Below are positions 1 through 7,146 of a stretch of 7,213 nt of DNA, piece by piece. The notes under the pieces were generated by a model. The model was not told where the DNA came from, did not search any database, and saw only the letters and a list, made by a program, of their open reading frames with translations. The position numbers were made by a program, and so were the translations under genes. The stretch comes from an uncultured Rhizobiaceae group bacterium (GTDB lineage Bacteria > Pseudomonadota > Alphaproteobacteria > Rhizobiales > Rhizobiaceae), in the NCBI GenBank assembly GCA_938009335.1, contig CALLHT010000175.1, positions 1-7,213 on the forward strand, written 5' to 3'. Each line of letters opens with the position of its first letter. Position 1 is the stretch's first letter.

Positions 1-1394
1 TCCTTCGGCCCGATCATCAGTTCAGGGCGTACCACGGCGTCAAACTCTTCTTCCGTGACAAAGCCAAGCGCCAATGCTTCCTCTTTTAGAGTTGTGCCGT
101 TTTTGTGTGCGGTTTTGGCAATCGTTGTCGCATTGTCATAACCAATGGTAGGCGCAAGAGCAGTTACCAGCATGAGAGAGCGTTCCATCAGCGTTTTGAT
201 GTTGTCTTCATTGGCCTTAATGCCCACCACGCATTTGTCAGCGAAGGACATACACGCATCTGAAATCAGACGAATAGATTGCAGCATCGCGTTTGCCATG
301 GCTGGCTTATAGACATTCAGTTCAAAGTGCCCTTGCGTGCCTGCCATCGAAATTGTGGTTTGGTTGCCCATCACCTGACAGCAGACCATGGTCATTGCCT
401 CACACTGGGTCGGGTTCACCTTGCCCGGCATGATAGAGGAGCCCGGTTCATTTTCCGGAAGAGAAATTTCCCCGAGTCCCGAACGTGGGCCTGAGCCCAA
501 CAAGCGCAGATCATTTGCGATCTTGAAGAGAGATGCGGCGACTGTATTCAACGCGCCATGGGCATATACGTATGCATCGTTTGCAGCGAGCGCCTCAAAC
601 TTGTTTGGTGCGGTGCGGAATGGCAATCCGGTAATGCCTGCAACTTCTGCTGCAAAGTCTTCTGCAAAGCCCACGCGTGAGTTAAGTCCTGTACCGACCG
701 CGGTGCCGCCTTGGGCCAGTTCGTATAATCCATCGACTGCCTGCTCAGCGCGGGCGATCCCCATACGCAATTGGTGGGCATAGCCAGAGAATTCTTGTCC
801 AAGGGTGAGGGGTGTTGCGTCCTGTGTGTGGGTGCGGCCGATTTTTACAATGTCTTTGAAGGCCTCAGACTTTGATTCAATCGCATCCGCTAAGTAGTTG
901 AGGGCAGGGAGTAAAGTCTGATTAAACTCTCGTGCTGCAGCAATGTGCATGGCGGTTGGGAATGTGTCGTTGGATGATTGGCCCATATTACAATGATCAT
1001 TCGGGTGCACGGGGTCCTTCGAACCGATCACACCGCCCAGAATTTCAATTGCGCGATTGGATACCACCTCATTTGTATTCATATTGGACTGCGTTCCGGA
1101 GCCTGTCTGCCAGACGGAAAGCGGGAAATGATCATCGAGATCGCCTGCCACCACTTCACCTGCTGCCTGATCAATGGCCTTGCCCAGATCTTCCGGCATC
1201 AGACCCAGCTTCATATTCACGCGAACTGCAGCTTGTTTGACGACGCCTAAGGCAGAAACAAGCGGTAAGGGCATCGTTTCAGTGCCAATGGGAAAATTGA
1301 TCAGAGAACGGGCGGTCTGTGCGCCAAAATACTTATCGCTTGGTACTTCCAGCGGGCCAAAGGAATCGGTTTCGGTGCGGGTCTCGTTTGTCAT
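1..1394 (-). CDS. fumC: Class II fumarate hydratase, C-terminus cut by window edge
   Basis: This gene encodes the iron-independent fumarase, which interconverts fumarate and L-malate in the tricarboxylic acid cycle; the family is a cytoplasmic homotetramer. I translated 464 uninterrupted codons from the ATG at 1394, ending in PELMIGPK, which is close to the usual C-terminus; E. coli FumC has 467 residues, so only a few codons are missing. Visible motifs are the substrate-contacting TGSGTQSNMN (residues 97-106), HPND (130-133) with QSSNDTFPTAMH (139-150), the catalytic Thr-His pair in GRTHTQDATPL (T188, H189), and the superfamily signature GSSIMPGKVNP (318-328), which carries the catalytic serine on the mobile loop. 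No key residue is missing. The start gives the normal N-terminus, with SFGPLEVP at residues 11-18. Only a weak GGA precedes it, about 9 bases upstream. The nitroreductase gene lies 91 bases upstream on the same strand, so either co-transcription or an own promoter is possible. Confidence 0.97.
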   Translation of the reverse strand, partial: MTNETRTETDSFGPLEVPSDKYFGAQTARSLINFPIGTETMPLPLVSALGVVKQAAVRVNMKLGLMPEDLGKAIDQAAGEVVAGDLDDHFPLSVWQTGSGTQSNMNTNEVVSNRAIEILGGVIGSKDPVHPNDHCNMGQSSNDTFPTAMHIAAAREFNQTLLPALNYLADAIESKSEAFKDIVKIGRTHTQDATPLTLGQEFSGYAHQLRMGIARAEQAVDGLYELAQGGTAVGTGLNSRVGFAEDFAAEVAGITGLPFRTAPNKFEALAANDAYVYAHGALNTVAASLFKIANDLRLLGSGPRSGLGEISLPENEPGSSIMPGKVNPTQCEAMTMVCCQVMGNQTTISMAGTQGHFELNVYKPAMANAMLQSIRLISDACMSFADKCVVGIKANEDNIKTLMERSLMLVTALAPTIGYDNATTIAKTAHKNGTTLKEEALALGFVTEEEFDAVVRPELMIGPK

Positions 1395-1421
1395 GTCAAA
1401 ATTCCGAATAGGGTATCTAGG

Positions 1422-1427
1422 ATCATA
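1422..1427 (-). promoter_or_regulatory. Possible -10 element for fumC
   Basis: Read on the minus strand, this is TATGAT, a good match to the sigma-70 -10 consensus, 27 bases upstream of the fumC start. The sequence 17 bases further upstream (AAAACC) is not a recognisable -35 element, so the promoter call is weak. If real, fumC can be transcribed independently of the nitroreductase gene. Confidence 0.2.
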
Positions 1428-1437
1428 TTGAGTGTGC

Positions 1438-1452
1438 TTTAGCGGGTTTTGG
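1438..1452 (-). promoter_or_regulatory. Second copy of the shared leader motif, upstream of fumC
   Basis: On the minus strand this reads CCAAAACCCGCTAAA, matching the icd leader element apart from one inserted base. Its inner 11 bases (ACCCGCTAAAG, 1437-1447) also occur at 7115-7125 in the alaS leader, in the opposite orientation relative to the gene. Its function is unknown. Confidence 0.22.
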
Positions 1453-1485
1453 CGGTTTTTGCCATAAGTCTTGAGCATAATGTCA

Positions 1486-2136
1486 TCACAGTTTACACCA
1501 TCTCGACCAATCACTCACAACACCGCGCTTGGTTGCGAGGTTTCCCGCTTTAATTTCGGCATTTTCCGGCTCATTTGGGAATAGAAAAACCGACCCCAGC
1601 AGCAGTTCAGTCGTCGGGATTGAAAGCGCATCAAAGACTGCCTTACCTCGCAATGGCCCGCCGCTCGACCAATAGGTCTTAAAGCCCGCCGCTTCGCCAG
1701 CCAGCAGCAGAGATTGAATGAATGCCGAACCTGCCGCGATATGTTCCATGTTTCGCAGGGTGCCGGCAAAGACCGACTCATCTTTTGATGTGACATCGCC
1801 TAAAATAGTGCCGGGATCGGGTAACCACGTAACCTGCAATAAATACTGTGCAGCGGCCAACATATTGGGAACCTTGGTCGTGTCGCCGTCTTCTAGCATT
1901 GTTTGCATAAGGCCATGGCAGGCTGTTGTATTCAGTTTGTGACAGCGCCAAGGAACAGGTGAGGGCATGGTTTCCATATGTGTGCGGTCACACGGGTAAT
2001 GAAACGGAGCATTGCCCGCACTTGCAAGGATTGTATCCAATTCATCCGCGGTAACGTCAGGTGTTCCGGAGGGTGTTGCGGTATCACCAATAATTTTAAA
2101 AGTGCGGCGTTTTTCCAGATGTTTGAGCATGTTCAT
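1486..2136 (-). CDS. Nitroreductase-family FMN-dependent oxidoreductase
   Basis: The 216-residue product fits the nitroreductase fold, whose members are cytoplasmic FMN-binding homodimers that reduce nitro compounds, quinones, flavins or enones with NAD(P)H. The family pattern is visible: a basic RRT near the N-terminus (residues 10-12) followed by F13, expected to contact the FMN phosphate; ASAGNAP (38-44), matching the AxxAPS-like cofactor segment; the long helix EHIAAGSAFIQSLLLAGEAAG (131-151) followed by the Y-W-S-S-G turn (155-159); and IPTTELLLGSVFLFP (173-187), the usual C-terminal strand. There is no signal peptide or membrane segment. The substrate cannot be predicted from sequence. 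Two in-frame ATGs (2136 and 2130) are possible starts; neither has a strong ribosome binding site, and the longer form is given. The gene is divergent from icd and runs in the same direction as fumC. It could instead act in a specific biosynthetic or detoxifying reaction. Confidence 0.82.
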   Translation of the reverse strand: MNMLKHLEKRRTFKIIGDTATPSGTPDVTADELDTILASAGNAPFHYPCDRTHMETMPSPVPWRCHKLNTTACHGLMQTMLEDGDTTKVPNMLAAAQYLLQVTWLPDPGTILGDVTSKDESVFAGTLRNMEHIAAGSAFIQSLLLAGEAAGFKTYWSSGGPLRGKAVFDALSIPTTELLLGSVFLFPNEPENAEIKAGNLATKRGVVSDWSRWCKL

Positions 2137-2177
2137 AAATCCGTGAACGGTTGGGTGGAATAATCCATTGGGATAAT

Positions 2178-2205
2178 TTGCATAAGTTAGGTAGTTTGCT
2201 ATACC
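2178..2205 (+). promoter_or_regulatory. Candidate sigma-70 promoter for icd
   Basis: TTGCAT (2178-2183) and TATACC (2200-2205) are separated by 16 bases and lie 63 bases or more upstream of the icd start. Both hexamers are partial consensus matches. A 5' untranslated region of about 55 bases would follow. The call rests on pattern alone. Confidence 0.35.
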
Positions 2206-2207
2206 AA
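2179..2207 (-). promoter_or_regulatory. Candidate promoter for the nitroreductase gene, overlapping that of icd
   Basis: On the minus strand, TTGGTA (2202-2207) and TATGCA (2179-2184) are separated by 17 bases, about 43 bases upstream of the nitroreductase start. The match to consensus is modest. The element occupies almost the same bases as the candidate icd promoter on the other strand, so the two could exclude one another. Confidence 0.22.
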
Positions 2208-2218
2208 ATTCAGAATCC

Positions 2219-2232
2219 CCAAAACCCGTAAA
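2219..2232 (+). promoter_or_regulatory. Short motif shared by the icd and fumC leaders
   Basis: CCAAAACCCG followed directly by TAAA lies about 40 bases before the icd start. On the minus strand at 1452-1438, about 48 bases before the fumC start, the same CCAAAACCCG occurs, followed by one extra C and then TAAA. Position and orientation relative to the genes are similar. It may be an operator for a regulator of tricarboxylic acid cycle genes, but this is inference from two copies. Confidence 0.25.
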
Positions 2233-2254
2233 TTTATGCGCGGTCCGTTTTCAC

Positions 2255-2260
2255 GAAGGA
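2255..2260 (+). promoter_or_regulatory. Ribosome binding site of icd
   Basis: GAAGGA lies 7 bases before the ATG at 2268. It settles the start: another ATG at 2261 is out of frame and directly abuts this site. Confidence 0.75.
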
Positions 2261-2267
2261 ATGTTTT

Positions 2268-3479
2268 ATGGCGAAAATCAAGGTTGATAATCCGGTGGTC
2301 GAACTCGACGGCGACGAGATGACCCGCATTATCTGGCAGTTCATCAAGGATAAGCTGATCCATCCCTACCTTGATATCGATTTGAAATACTACGATTTGG
2401 GTATCGAATCCCGCGATGCGACAGATGACCAAATTACAATCGATTCAGCTAATGCTATCAATGAATATGGTGTCGGCGTTAAATGCGCGACCATTACGCC
2501 GGATGAGCAGCGCGTTGAAGAATTCAACCTCAAGAAGATGTGGCGCTCGCCGAATGGCACAATCCGTAACATACTGGGTGGGGTTATTTTCCGTGAACCG
2601 ATCGTTTGTAAAAACGTGCCACGCTTGGTGCCAGGCTGGACACAGCCTATCATTGTCGGGCGTCATGCCTTTGGCGACCAGTATCGCGCAACTGATTTCC
2701 GCTTTCCGGGCAAAGGCAAGCTGACTGTAAAATTCGTTGGTGATGACGGACAAGAGATTGAACATGAAGTATTTGACGCGCCTTCATCAGGTGTGGCTAT
2801 GGCAATGTATAATCTGGATGACTCGATTCGCGATTTTGCGCGGGCATCTTTGAATTACGCATTGGCGCGCGGTGTGCCGTGTTATCTCTCGACTAAAAAC
2901 ACAATCCTCAAAGCCTATGACGGTCAGTTCAAGGATATCTTTGAAGATGTGTATCAGGCTGAGTTCAAGAACCAGTTTGAAGAGGCAAAAATCTGGTATG
3001 AGCATCGTCTCATCGACGATATGGTTGCGTCTGCCCTTAAATGGTCCGGCGGATATGTTTGGGCGTGTAAGAACTACGACGGTGACGTTCAGTCTGACAC
3101 GGTAGCGCAAGGCTTTGGTTCTCTGGGGCTTATGACTTCGGTGCTGATCAGCCCGGATGGCAAGACGGTAGAGGCAGAAGCTGCTCACGGTACGGTTACC
3201 CGTCACTACCGCCAACACCAGAAAGGCGAAGAAACCTCAACCAACTCAATCGCTTCGATTTTTGCTTGGACGCGTGGTCTTGCGCATCGTGCCAAGCTTG
3301 ATGACAATGCGGAACTTGCGAAATTTGCAAAGACGCTTGAAGAAGTGTGTGTAGGTTCGGTTGAATCCGGCTATATGACCAAGGATTTGGCGTTGTTGAT
3401 CGGCCCTGACCAGCCATGGCTCTCGACAATGGGTTTCCTCGACAAAATCGACGAAAATCTACAGAAAGCAATGGGATAG
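2268..3479 (+). CDS. icd: NADP-dependent isocitrate dehydrogenase
   Basis: The 403-residue product oxidatively decarboxylates isocitrate to 2-oxoglutarate with NADP+ in the tricarboxylic acid cycle, supplying NADPH and the carbon skeleton for glutamate. It belongs to the homodimeric subfamily that includes human IDH1, not the E. coli Icd type. Visible residues match human IDH1 closely: the isocitrate-binding SPNGTIRN (94-101, with S94 and R100), R109, GRHAFGDQYR (131-140, with R132, the residue mutated in human tumours), catalytic K210 in STKNTILK, metal-binding D273 and D277 within NYDGDVQSD (269-277), and the NADP-binding AAHGTVTRHY (305-314, with H307, R312 and H313). All are intact. Length equals the family norm, and there is no targeting sequence. 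The start is fixed by the upstream GAAGGA. The gene is monocistronic or leads into the membrane protein gene 127 bases downstream; no clear terminator separates them. Confidence 0.98.
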   Translation: MAKIKVDNPVVELDGDEMTRIIWQFIKDKLIHPYLDIDLKYYDLGIESRDATDDQITIDSANAINEYGVGVKCATITPDEQRVEEFNLKKMWRSPNGTIRNILGGVIFREPIVCKNVPRLVPGWTQPIIVGRHAFGDQYRATDFRFPGKGKLTVKFVGDDGQEIEHEVFDAPSSGVAMAMYNLDDSIRDFARASLNYALARGVPCYLSTKNTILKAYDGQFKDIFEDVYQAEFKNQFEEAKIWYEHRLIDDMVASALKWSGGYVWACKNYDGDVQSDTVAQGFGSLGLMTSVLISPDGKTVEAEAAHGTVTRHYRQHQKGEETSTNSIASIFAWTRGLAHRAKLDDNAELAKFAKTLEEVCVGSVESGYMTKDLALLIGPDQPWLSTMGFLDKIDENLQKAMG

Positions 3480-3597
3480 CATTTTAGTTCCAGAGTTTTG
3501 GTGGCTTTGTCCAGAATTTTACACATTCCTTTTACCAGTAAATAACCTTTCTACAGCATACTGACGACATAATAGCACGAGTAATCAGAGTTTATTC

Positions 3598-3604
3598 GGA
3601 GGGG
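3598..3604 (+). promoter_or_regulatory. Strong ribosome binding site of the GGDEF-like gene
   Basis: GGAGGGG, whose GGAGG core lies 4 bases before the ATG at 3607, is the strongest Shine-Dalgarno match in the window. It fixes the start over the in-frame Met13. The rest of the 127-base gap after icd shows no hairpin terminator and no convincing promoter; a CATAAT at 3568-3573 lacks a -35 partner. Confidence 0.75.
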
Positions 3605-3606
3605 CA

Positions 3607-4356
3607 ATGAAACGTCGTCAGTCGGACAATAATCATCAGGTGATGATTGGCATTAACACGTGGTTATTCGGTGTTGGTGCAATTCTCGTTGGGTATAATG
3701 CGTATTTTGGGCTTCCGCTTGATGGCGGGAACCGCGAGGCAATTTTTGCTGATCTTACACAAGCAGAAGCACTTACCGTATCCAGTTTTGCGATTATGAT
3801 GGCGGGTTTCTTTTTCTCGCTGATCGTTCTTAAGCCGGACATGTTGATGCGCAACCGTGAGCGGAAGTTGATTGCGCTCAAGGCTGAGGCGGGGCGTCAC
3901 TCAGATTTTTGCGATCCTCTTACCGGACTTTCAAATCTCGAATATTTCAAGCTTGTGATGGAAAGCTATCTTGAAGAGTCAATTGCGCTCGACAAAACTC
4001 TGGGCGTGTTGATCATCGAGGTGAATGCTCAGTCTTCATATTATAAAGATGCCATGCTGAACGTTGCGAGCAGTATTCAAGGTACAGCGCGCGATTATGA
4101 TGTTGTTGCTAAACTCGACTTGAACAAGATCGCCGTGTTAACGCCAGACATTGCTGCGCATGACTTGGCTTCTATCAGTAATCGCTATCGGGCTGTTTTG
4201 GGTGGACAAATCTCCTCCATGGGGCGTTATGAATGCGTGATCGGATTTGCTGCTAGCAACAAAAAAGTCAACACACCGGATATGATCATTGATGTTGCCT
4301 TGAATAATCTGGCGGTGACACGTCGTTTGAGCAGCCCTCAGCAACTCGCTGCATAG
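3607..4356 (+). CDS. Membrane protein with degenerate GGDEF domain
   Basis: The 249-residue protein has two probable transmembrane helices (about residues 13-34 and 57-76) enclosing a short, probably periplasmic loop, then a charged linker with possible coiled coil (78-98) and a cytoplasmic GGDEF-like domain (about 100-240). Fold landmarks are present: DPLTGLSNLEYF (103-114), the strand LGVLIIEVN (132-140), ARDYDVVAKL (161-170) and a late strand-helix pair, YECVIGFAA (208-216) and MIIDVALNNLAV (226-237). The signature GGDEF is replaced by DLNKI (171-175), and the usual INDTYGHxxGD substrate loop after the second strand is shortened and unrecognisable. Diguanylate cyclase activity is therefore very unlikely. 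R162 and D165 form RxxD exactly five residues before the former signature, the place of the c-di-GMP inhibitory site, so a receptor role is possible. The aspartate of that motif is also generally conserved for the fold, so only the arginine is informative. The gene converges on alaS, and its biological role is unknown. Confidence 0.85.
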   Translation: MKRRQSDNNHQVMIGINTWLFGVGAILVGYNAYFGLPLDGGNREAIFADLTQAEALTVSSFAIMMAGFFFSLIVLKPDMLMRNRERKLIALKAEAGRHSDFCDPLTGLSNLEYFKLVMESYLEESIALDKTLGVLIIEVNAQSSYYKDAMLNVASSIQGTARDYDVVAKLDLNKIAVLTPDIAAHDLASISNRYRAVLGGQISSMGRYECVIGFAASNKKVNTPDMIIDVALNNLAVTRRLSSPQQLAA

Positions 4357-4362
4357 GGCTTT

Positions 4363-7020
4363 CTAACCCAACGCGGCCTTAACGGCACTGATCGCTTCAT
4401 CCGCTTTTTCTGCGTCTGGTCCGCCTGCCTGAGCCATGTCCGGGCGGCCACCGCCGCCTTTTCCGCCTACCGCTTCTGAGGCTGCACGAACCAGGGTTAC
4501 GGCATCATGTGTGACCACTAAGTCTTCTGTGACGCCGACTACGATGCCAACCTTGCCATCTTCTGACACACCTGCAATGGCCACCACGCCTGAACCCATA
4601 GATTGTTTGGTTTCATCGACCAGACCTTTGAGTTCTTTTGCCGCGATGCCCTGAATGACACGGCCCATAAATGGCGTGCCGTTGATGGTTTCAACTTCTG
4701 CAGATGCTGACCCACCGCCGCCGCCAAGCGCCAGTTGTTTGCGTGCCTCGGCCAGTTCCTTATCCAGCTTTTTGCGTTCTTCAAGCAATTGATTGACGCG
4801 ATTGACCGCATCATGAGGCGGCACTTTCAATGCGCCGGCAATATCTGCCACGCGTTGTTCCTGCTCTGCCAGATAGGCAAGTGCTGTATTGCCTGTGAGC
4901 GCTTCAATCCGGCGAACACCTGCGGATACTGCACTTTCGCCCAGAATATGGATTAGACCGATCTCGCCTGTGTTCGACACATGCGTTCCGCCACACAGTT
5001 CAAGTGAATAGGTCTTTCCGGCGTTCTCGCCTCGAATTGTGGTGCCCATGGAAACCACGCGAACTTCATCGCCGTATTTCTCGCCAAAGAGCGCCATGGC
5101 TCCCGCTTCAATCGCGTCATCAACGGCCATCAAGCGTGTTTCCACCGGCGAAGACTGGCGAACGATTTCGTTTGAGATTTCTTCGATCTGTTGCATTTCG
5201 TTGTCGGAAATTGCCTTTTGATGCGAAAAGTCAAAGCGCAAGCGTTCCGGCGAAACCAGTGAGCCTTTTTGAACCACATGATCGCCCAGTATCTCGCGAA
5301 GCGCCTCATGCACCAAATGGGTAGCTGAATGGTGCGCACGTGAACCAGCGCGGGCTTGATGATTGACTTCAAGCTCCACTGGCATGCCGACAATGATTTC
5401 GCCTTCCGAAACTGATCCGGAATGGACAAAAAGTCCTTCTCCACGTTTTTTGGTGTCCGTGATCGTAACCACGCCGCCTTCAAACCGTATCTCACCGGTG
5501 TCGCCGACTTGGCCGCCGCTTTCGCCGTAAAATGGGGTTTGGTTTACAATGACGGAGACATCTGTCCCTTTTTCCGCTTTTTCAACGGATTGACCGTCAA
5601 CAACCAGAGCCTGGATCAGGCCCTCTGCCATCTCCGTATCGTAACCAAGAAATTCCGTTGAGCCATGTTGTTCGCGCAGTTCAAACCAGATCTTATCGTC
5701 TGCGGCATCGCCTGAACCTGCCCAAGCGGCACGCGCATCAGCCTTTTGTTTTTCCATAGATGCATTAAAGCCATCTTCATCTACGGTAATGCCGCGGCGG
5801 CGCAACGCATCCTGCGTCAGATCAAGCGGGAACCCATAGGTGTCATACAGTTTGAAAGCTGTTGCGCCATCAAGTTCATCGCCTTCGTTCATGGTGCCGG
5901 TCGCATCATCCAGAAGTCCAAGACCGCGTTCCAACGTCTTGCGGAAACGGGTCTCTTCAAGGAGAAGCGTTTCAGTAATCAATGATTCCGCGCGTCCAAG
6001 TTCCGGGTAAGCACCCCCCATCTGATCACGCAGGGCAGGGAAGAGACGGTGCATCAATGGGTCTTTTGCACCCAAGAGTGACGCATGACGCATGGCGCGT
6101 CGCATGATGCGACGAAGTACATAACCGCGTCCTTCGTTTGACGGCAGAACACCATCTGCAATCAGAAATGATGTAGCGCGAAGATGATCTGCAATCACGC
6201 GGTGGCTTGGCTGTTGATCGCCTTCTGCTTTAGTGCCTGTGAGTTCTTCACTTGTTGCGATCAACGCTTTGAAGAGGTCGATATCATAGTTGTCATGCTG
6301 CCCCTGTAGAACGGCTGCAATACGCTCAAGCCCCATGCCAGTATCAATCGACGGTTTGGGCAGGTCGATGCGTTCTTCAACAGACAACTGTTCAAACTGC
6401 ATGAAGACGAGGTTCCATATTTCCACAAATCGATCACCATCTTCTTCAGGGGAGCCTGGAGGTCCGCCCCAAATATGGTCACCGTGATCGAAAAAGATCT
6501 CTGAACAAGGGCCGCAAGGGCCTGTGTCACCCATTGCCCAGAAATTGTCACTCGTTGCAATGCGGATGATGCGGTCATCGCCAATGCCTGCAATCTTTTT
6601 CCAAAGATCGGCGGCCTGATCATCAGTGTGGTACACTGTAACGAGCAGCTTGTCCTTTGGCAGTTCAAACTCTTTCGTTAGCAAAGTCCAGGCATGGGTG
6701 ATTGCTTCCTCTTTAAAGTAATCGCCAAATGAGAAGTTGCCCAGCATCTCGAAGAACGTGTGGTGACGGGCAGTGTAGCCCACATTATCCAAATCATTAT
6801 GTTTACCACCTGCACGCACGCATTTCTGCGAGGTGGCCGCGCGGGTATAGTCACGGGTTTCAAGCCCTGTGAACAGGTTCTTGAACTGCACCATGCCCGC
6901 AGCGGTAAACATCAGGGTTGGATCGTTATGCGGAACCAAAGGGCTGGAGGCTACCGCCTCGTGGCCATTCTTTGAAAAGTAATCCAAAAAAGCCGACCGA
7001 ATTTCGTTTACACCGCTCAT
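4363..7020 (-). CDS. alaS: Alanyl-tRNA synthetase
   Basis: The 885-residue class II synthetase charges tRNA-Ala with alanine and clears mischarged Ser- or Gly-tRNA-Ala. Domains in order: the aminoacylation core, with motif 1 around FLDYFSKNGHEAVASSPLVP (11-30), motif 2 from ARHHTFFEMLGNFSFGDYF (84-102), WAMGDTGPCGPCSEIF (161-176) and motif 3 in DTGMGLERIAAVLQG (226-240); the tRNA-recognition helical region, including SNEGRGYVLRRIMRRAMRH (294-312); the editing domain with zinc ligands H563 and H567 in HHSATH and C676 and H680 in CGGTH; a coiled-coil stretch (about 715-764) ending in a five-glycine run (766-770); and the C-Ala domain with GGKGGGGRPDMAQAGG (852-867). All catalytic and editing residues are present. 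Length is close to E. coli AlaS (876). The start yields the conserved N-terminus; the ribosome binding site (GAGATGAGA) is weak. It stands apart from the upstream gene, which has its own terminator. Confidence 0.98.
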   Translation of the reverse strand: MSGVNEIRSAFLDYFSKNGHEAVASSPLVPHNDPTLMFTAAGMVQFKNLFTGLETRDYTRAATSQKCVRAGGKHNDLDNVGYTARHHTFFEMLGNFSFGDYFKEEAITHAWTLLTKEFELPKDKLLVTVYHTDDQAADLWKKIAGIGDDRIIRIATSDNFWAMGDTGPCGPCSEIFFDHGDHIWGGPPGSPEEDGDRFVEIWNLVFMQFEQLSVEERIDLPKPSIDTGMGLERIAAVLQGQHDNYDIDLFKALIATSEELTGTKAEGDQQPSHRVIADHLRATSFLIADGVLPSNEGRGYVLRRIMRRAMRHASLLGAKDPLMHRLFPALRDQMGGAYPELGRAESLITETLLLEETRFRKTLERGLGLLDDATGTMNEGDELDGATAFKLYDTYGFPLDLTQDALRRRGITVDEDGFNASMEKQKADARAAWAGSGDAADDKIWFELREQHGSTEFLGYDTEMAEGLIQALVVDGQSVEKAEKGTDVSVIVNQTPFYGESGGQVGDTGEIRFEGGVVTITDTKKRGEGLFVHSGSVSEGEIIVGMPVELEVNHQARAGSRAHHSATHLVHEALREILGDHVVQKGSLVSPERLRFDFSHQKAISDNEMQQIEEISNEIVRQSSPVETRLMAVDDAIEAGAMALFGEKYGDEVRVVSMGTTIRGENAGKTYSLELCGGTHVSNTGEIGLIHILGESAVSAGVRRIEALTGNTALAYLAEQEQRVADIAGALKVPPHDAVNRVNQLLEERKKLDKELAEARKQLALGGGGGSASAEVETINGTPFMGRVIQGIAAKELKGLVDETKQSMGSGVVAIAGVSEDGKVGIVVGVTEDLVVTHDAVTLVRAASEAVGGKGGGGRPDMAQAGGPDAEKADEAISAVKAALG

Positions 7021-7114
7021 GTTCTCATCTCACACAGTTCTGTTTTACAGTCTGTGCGTCCTTGCAAATTTGATACCGAAACGTTGTGTGTAGCTAGGCT
7101 GGTTGCGTCTGTCC

Positions 7115-7141
7115 ACCCGCTAAAGGGGTATGAAACCCGCT
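7115..7141. repeat. Direct repeat ACCCGCT in the alaS leader
   Basis: ACCCGCT occurs at 7115-7121 and again at 7135-7141, so the copies are 20 bases apart start to start, about two helical turns. This lies about 95-120 bases before the alaS start and just after the terminator of the upstream gene. Such spacing suits a dimeric regulator, but the repeat is short and may be chance. Confidence 0.25.
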
Positions 7142-7146
7142 GGAAC

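Noticed and set aside
388..783. 131-codon open frame on the plus strand
   Set aside because: It lies wholly antisense to fumC, has no ribosome binding site, and its translation shows no recognisable domain; it is a shadow of fumC codon usage.
2787..3218. 143-codon open frame antisense to icd
   Set aside because: It sits inside icd, whose motifs are complete, and has no start signal.
3480..3530. Terminator after icd
   Set aside because: There is only a weak CCA/TGG pairing and a direct repeat TCCAGA(A/G)TTTT; no stem long enough followed by a T-run.
3531..3548. Possible CtrA site (TTAA-N7-TTAA) before the GGDEF-like gene
   Set aside because: Only TTTA and ATAA half-sites can be found, so neither half matches the consensus.
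3607..4356. Active diguanylate cyclase
   Set aside because: The GGDEF signature is fully replaced by DLNKI and the substrate loop is missing.
5130..5495. 121-codon open frame on the minus strand, plus similar frames at 6261-6668 and 4539-4814
   Set aside because: These overlap alaS in another frame; alaS is conserved and unbroken throughout.
7021..7040. Two GTTC boxes suggesting an alphaproteobacterial LexA site upstream of alaS
   Set aside because: The boxes are 12 bases apart, whereas the known site is GTTC-N7-GTTC.
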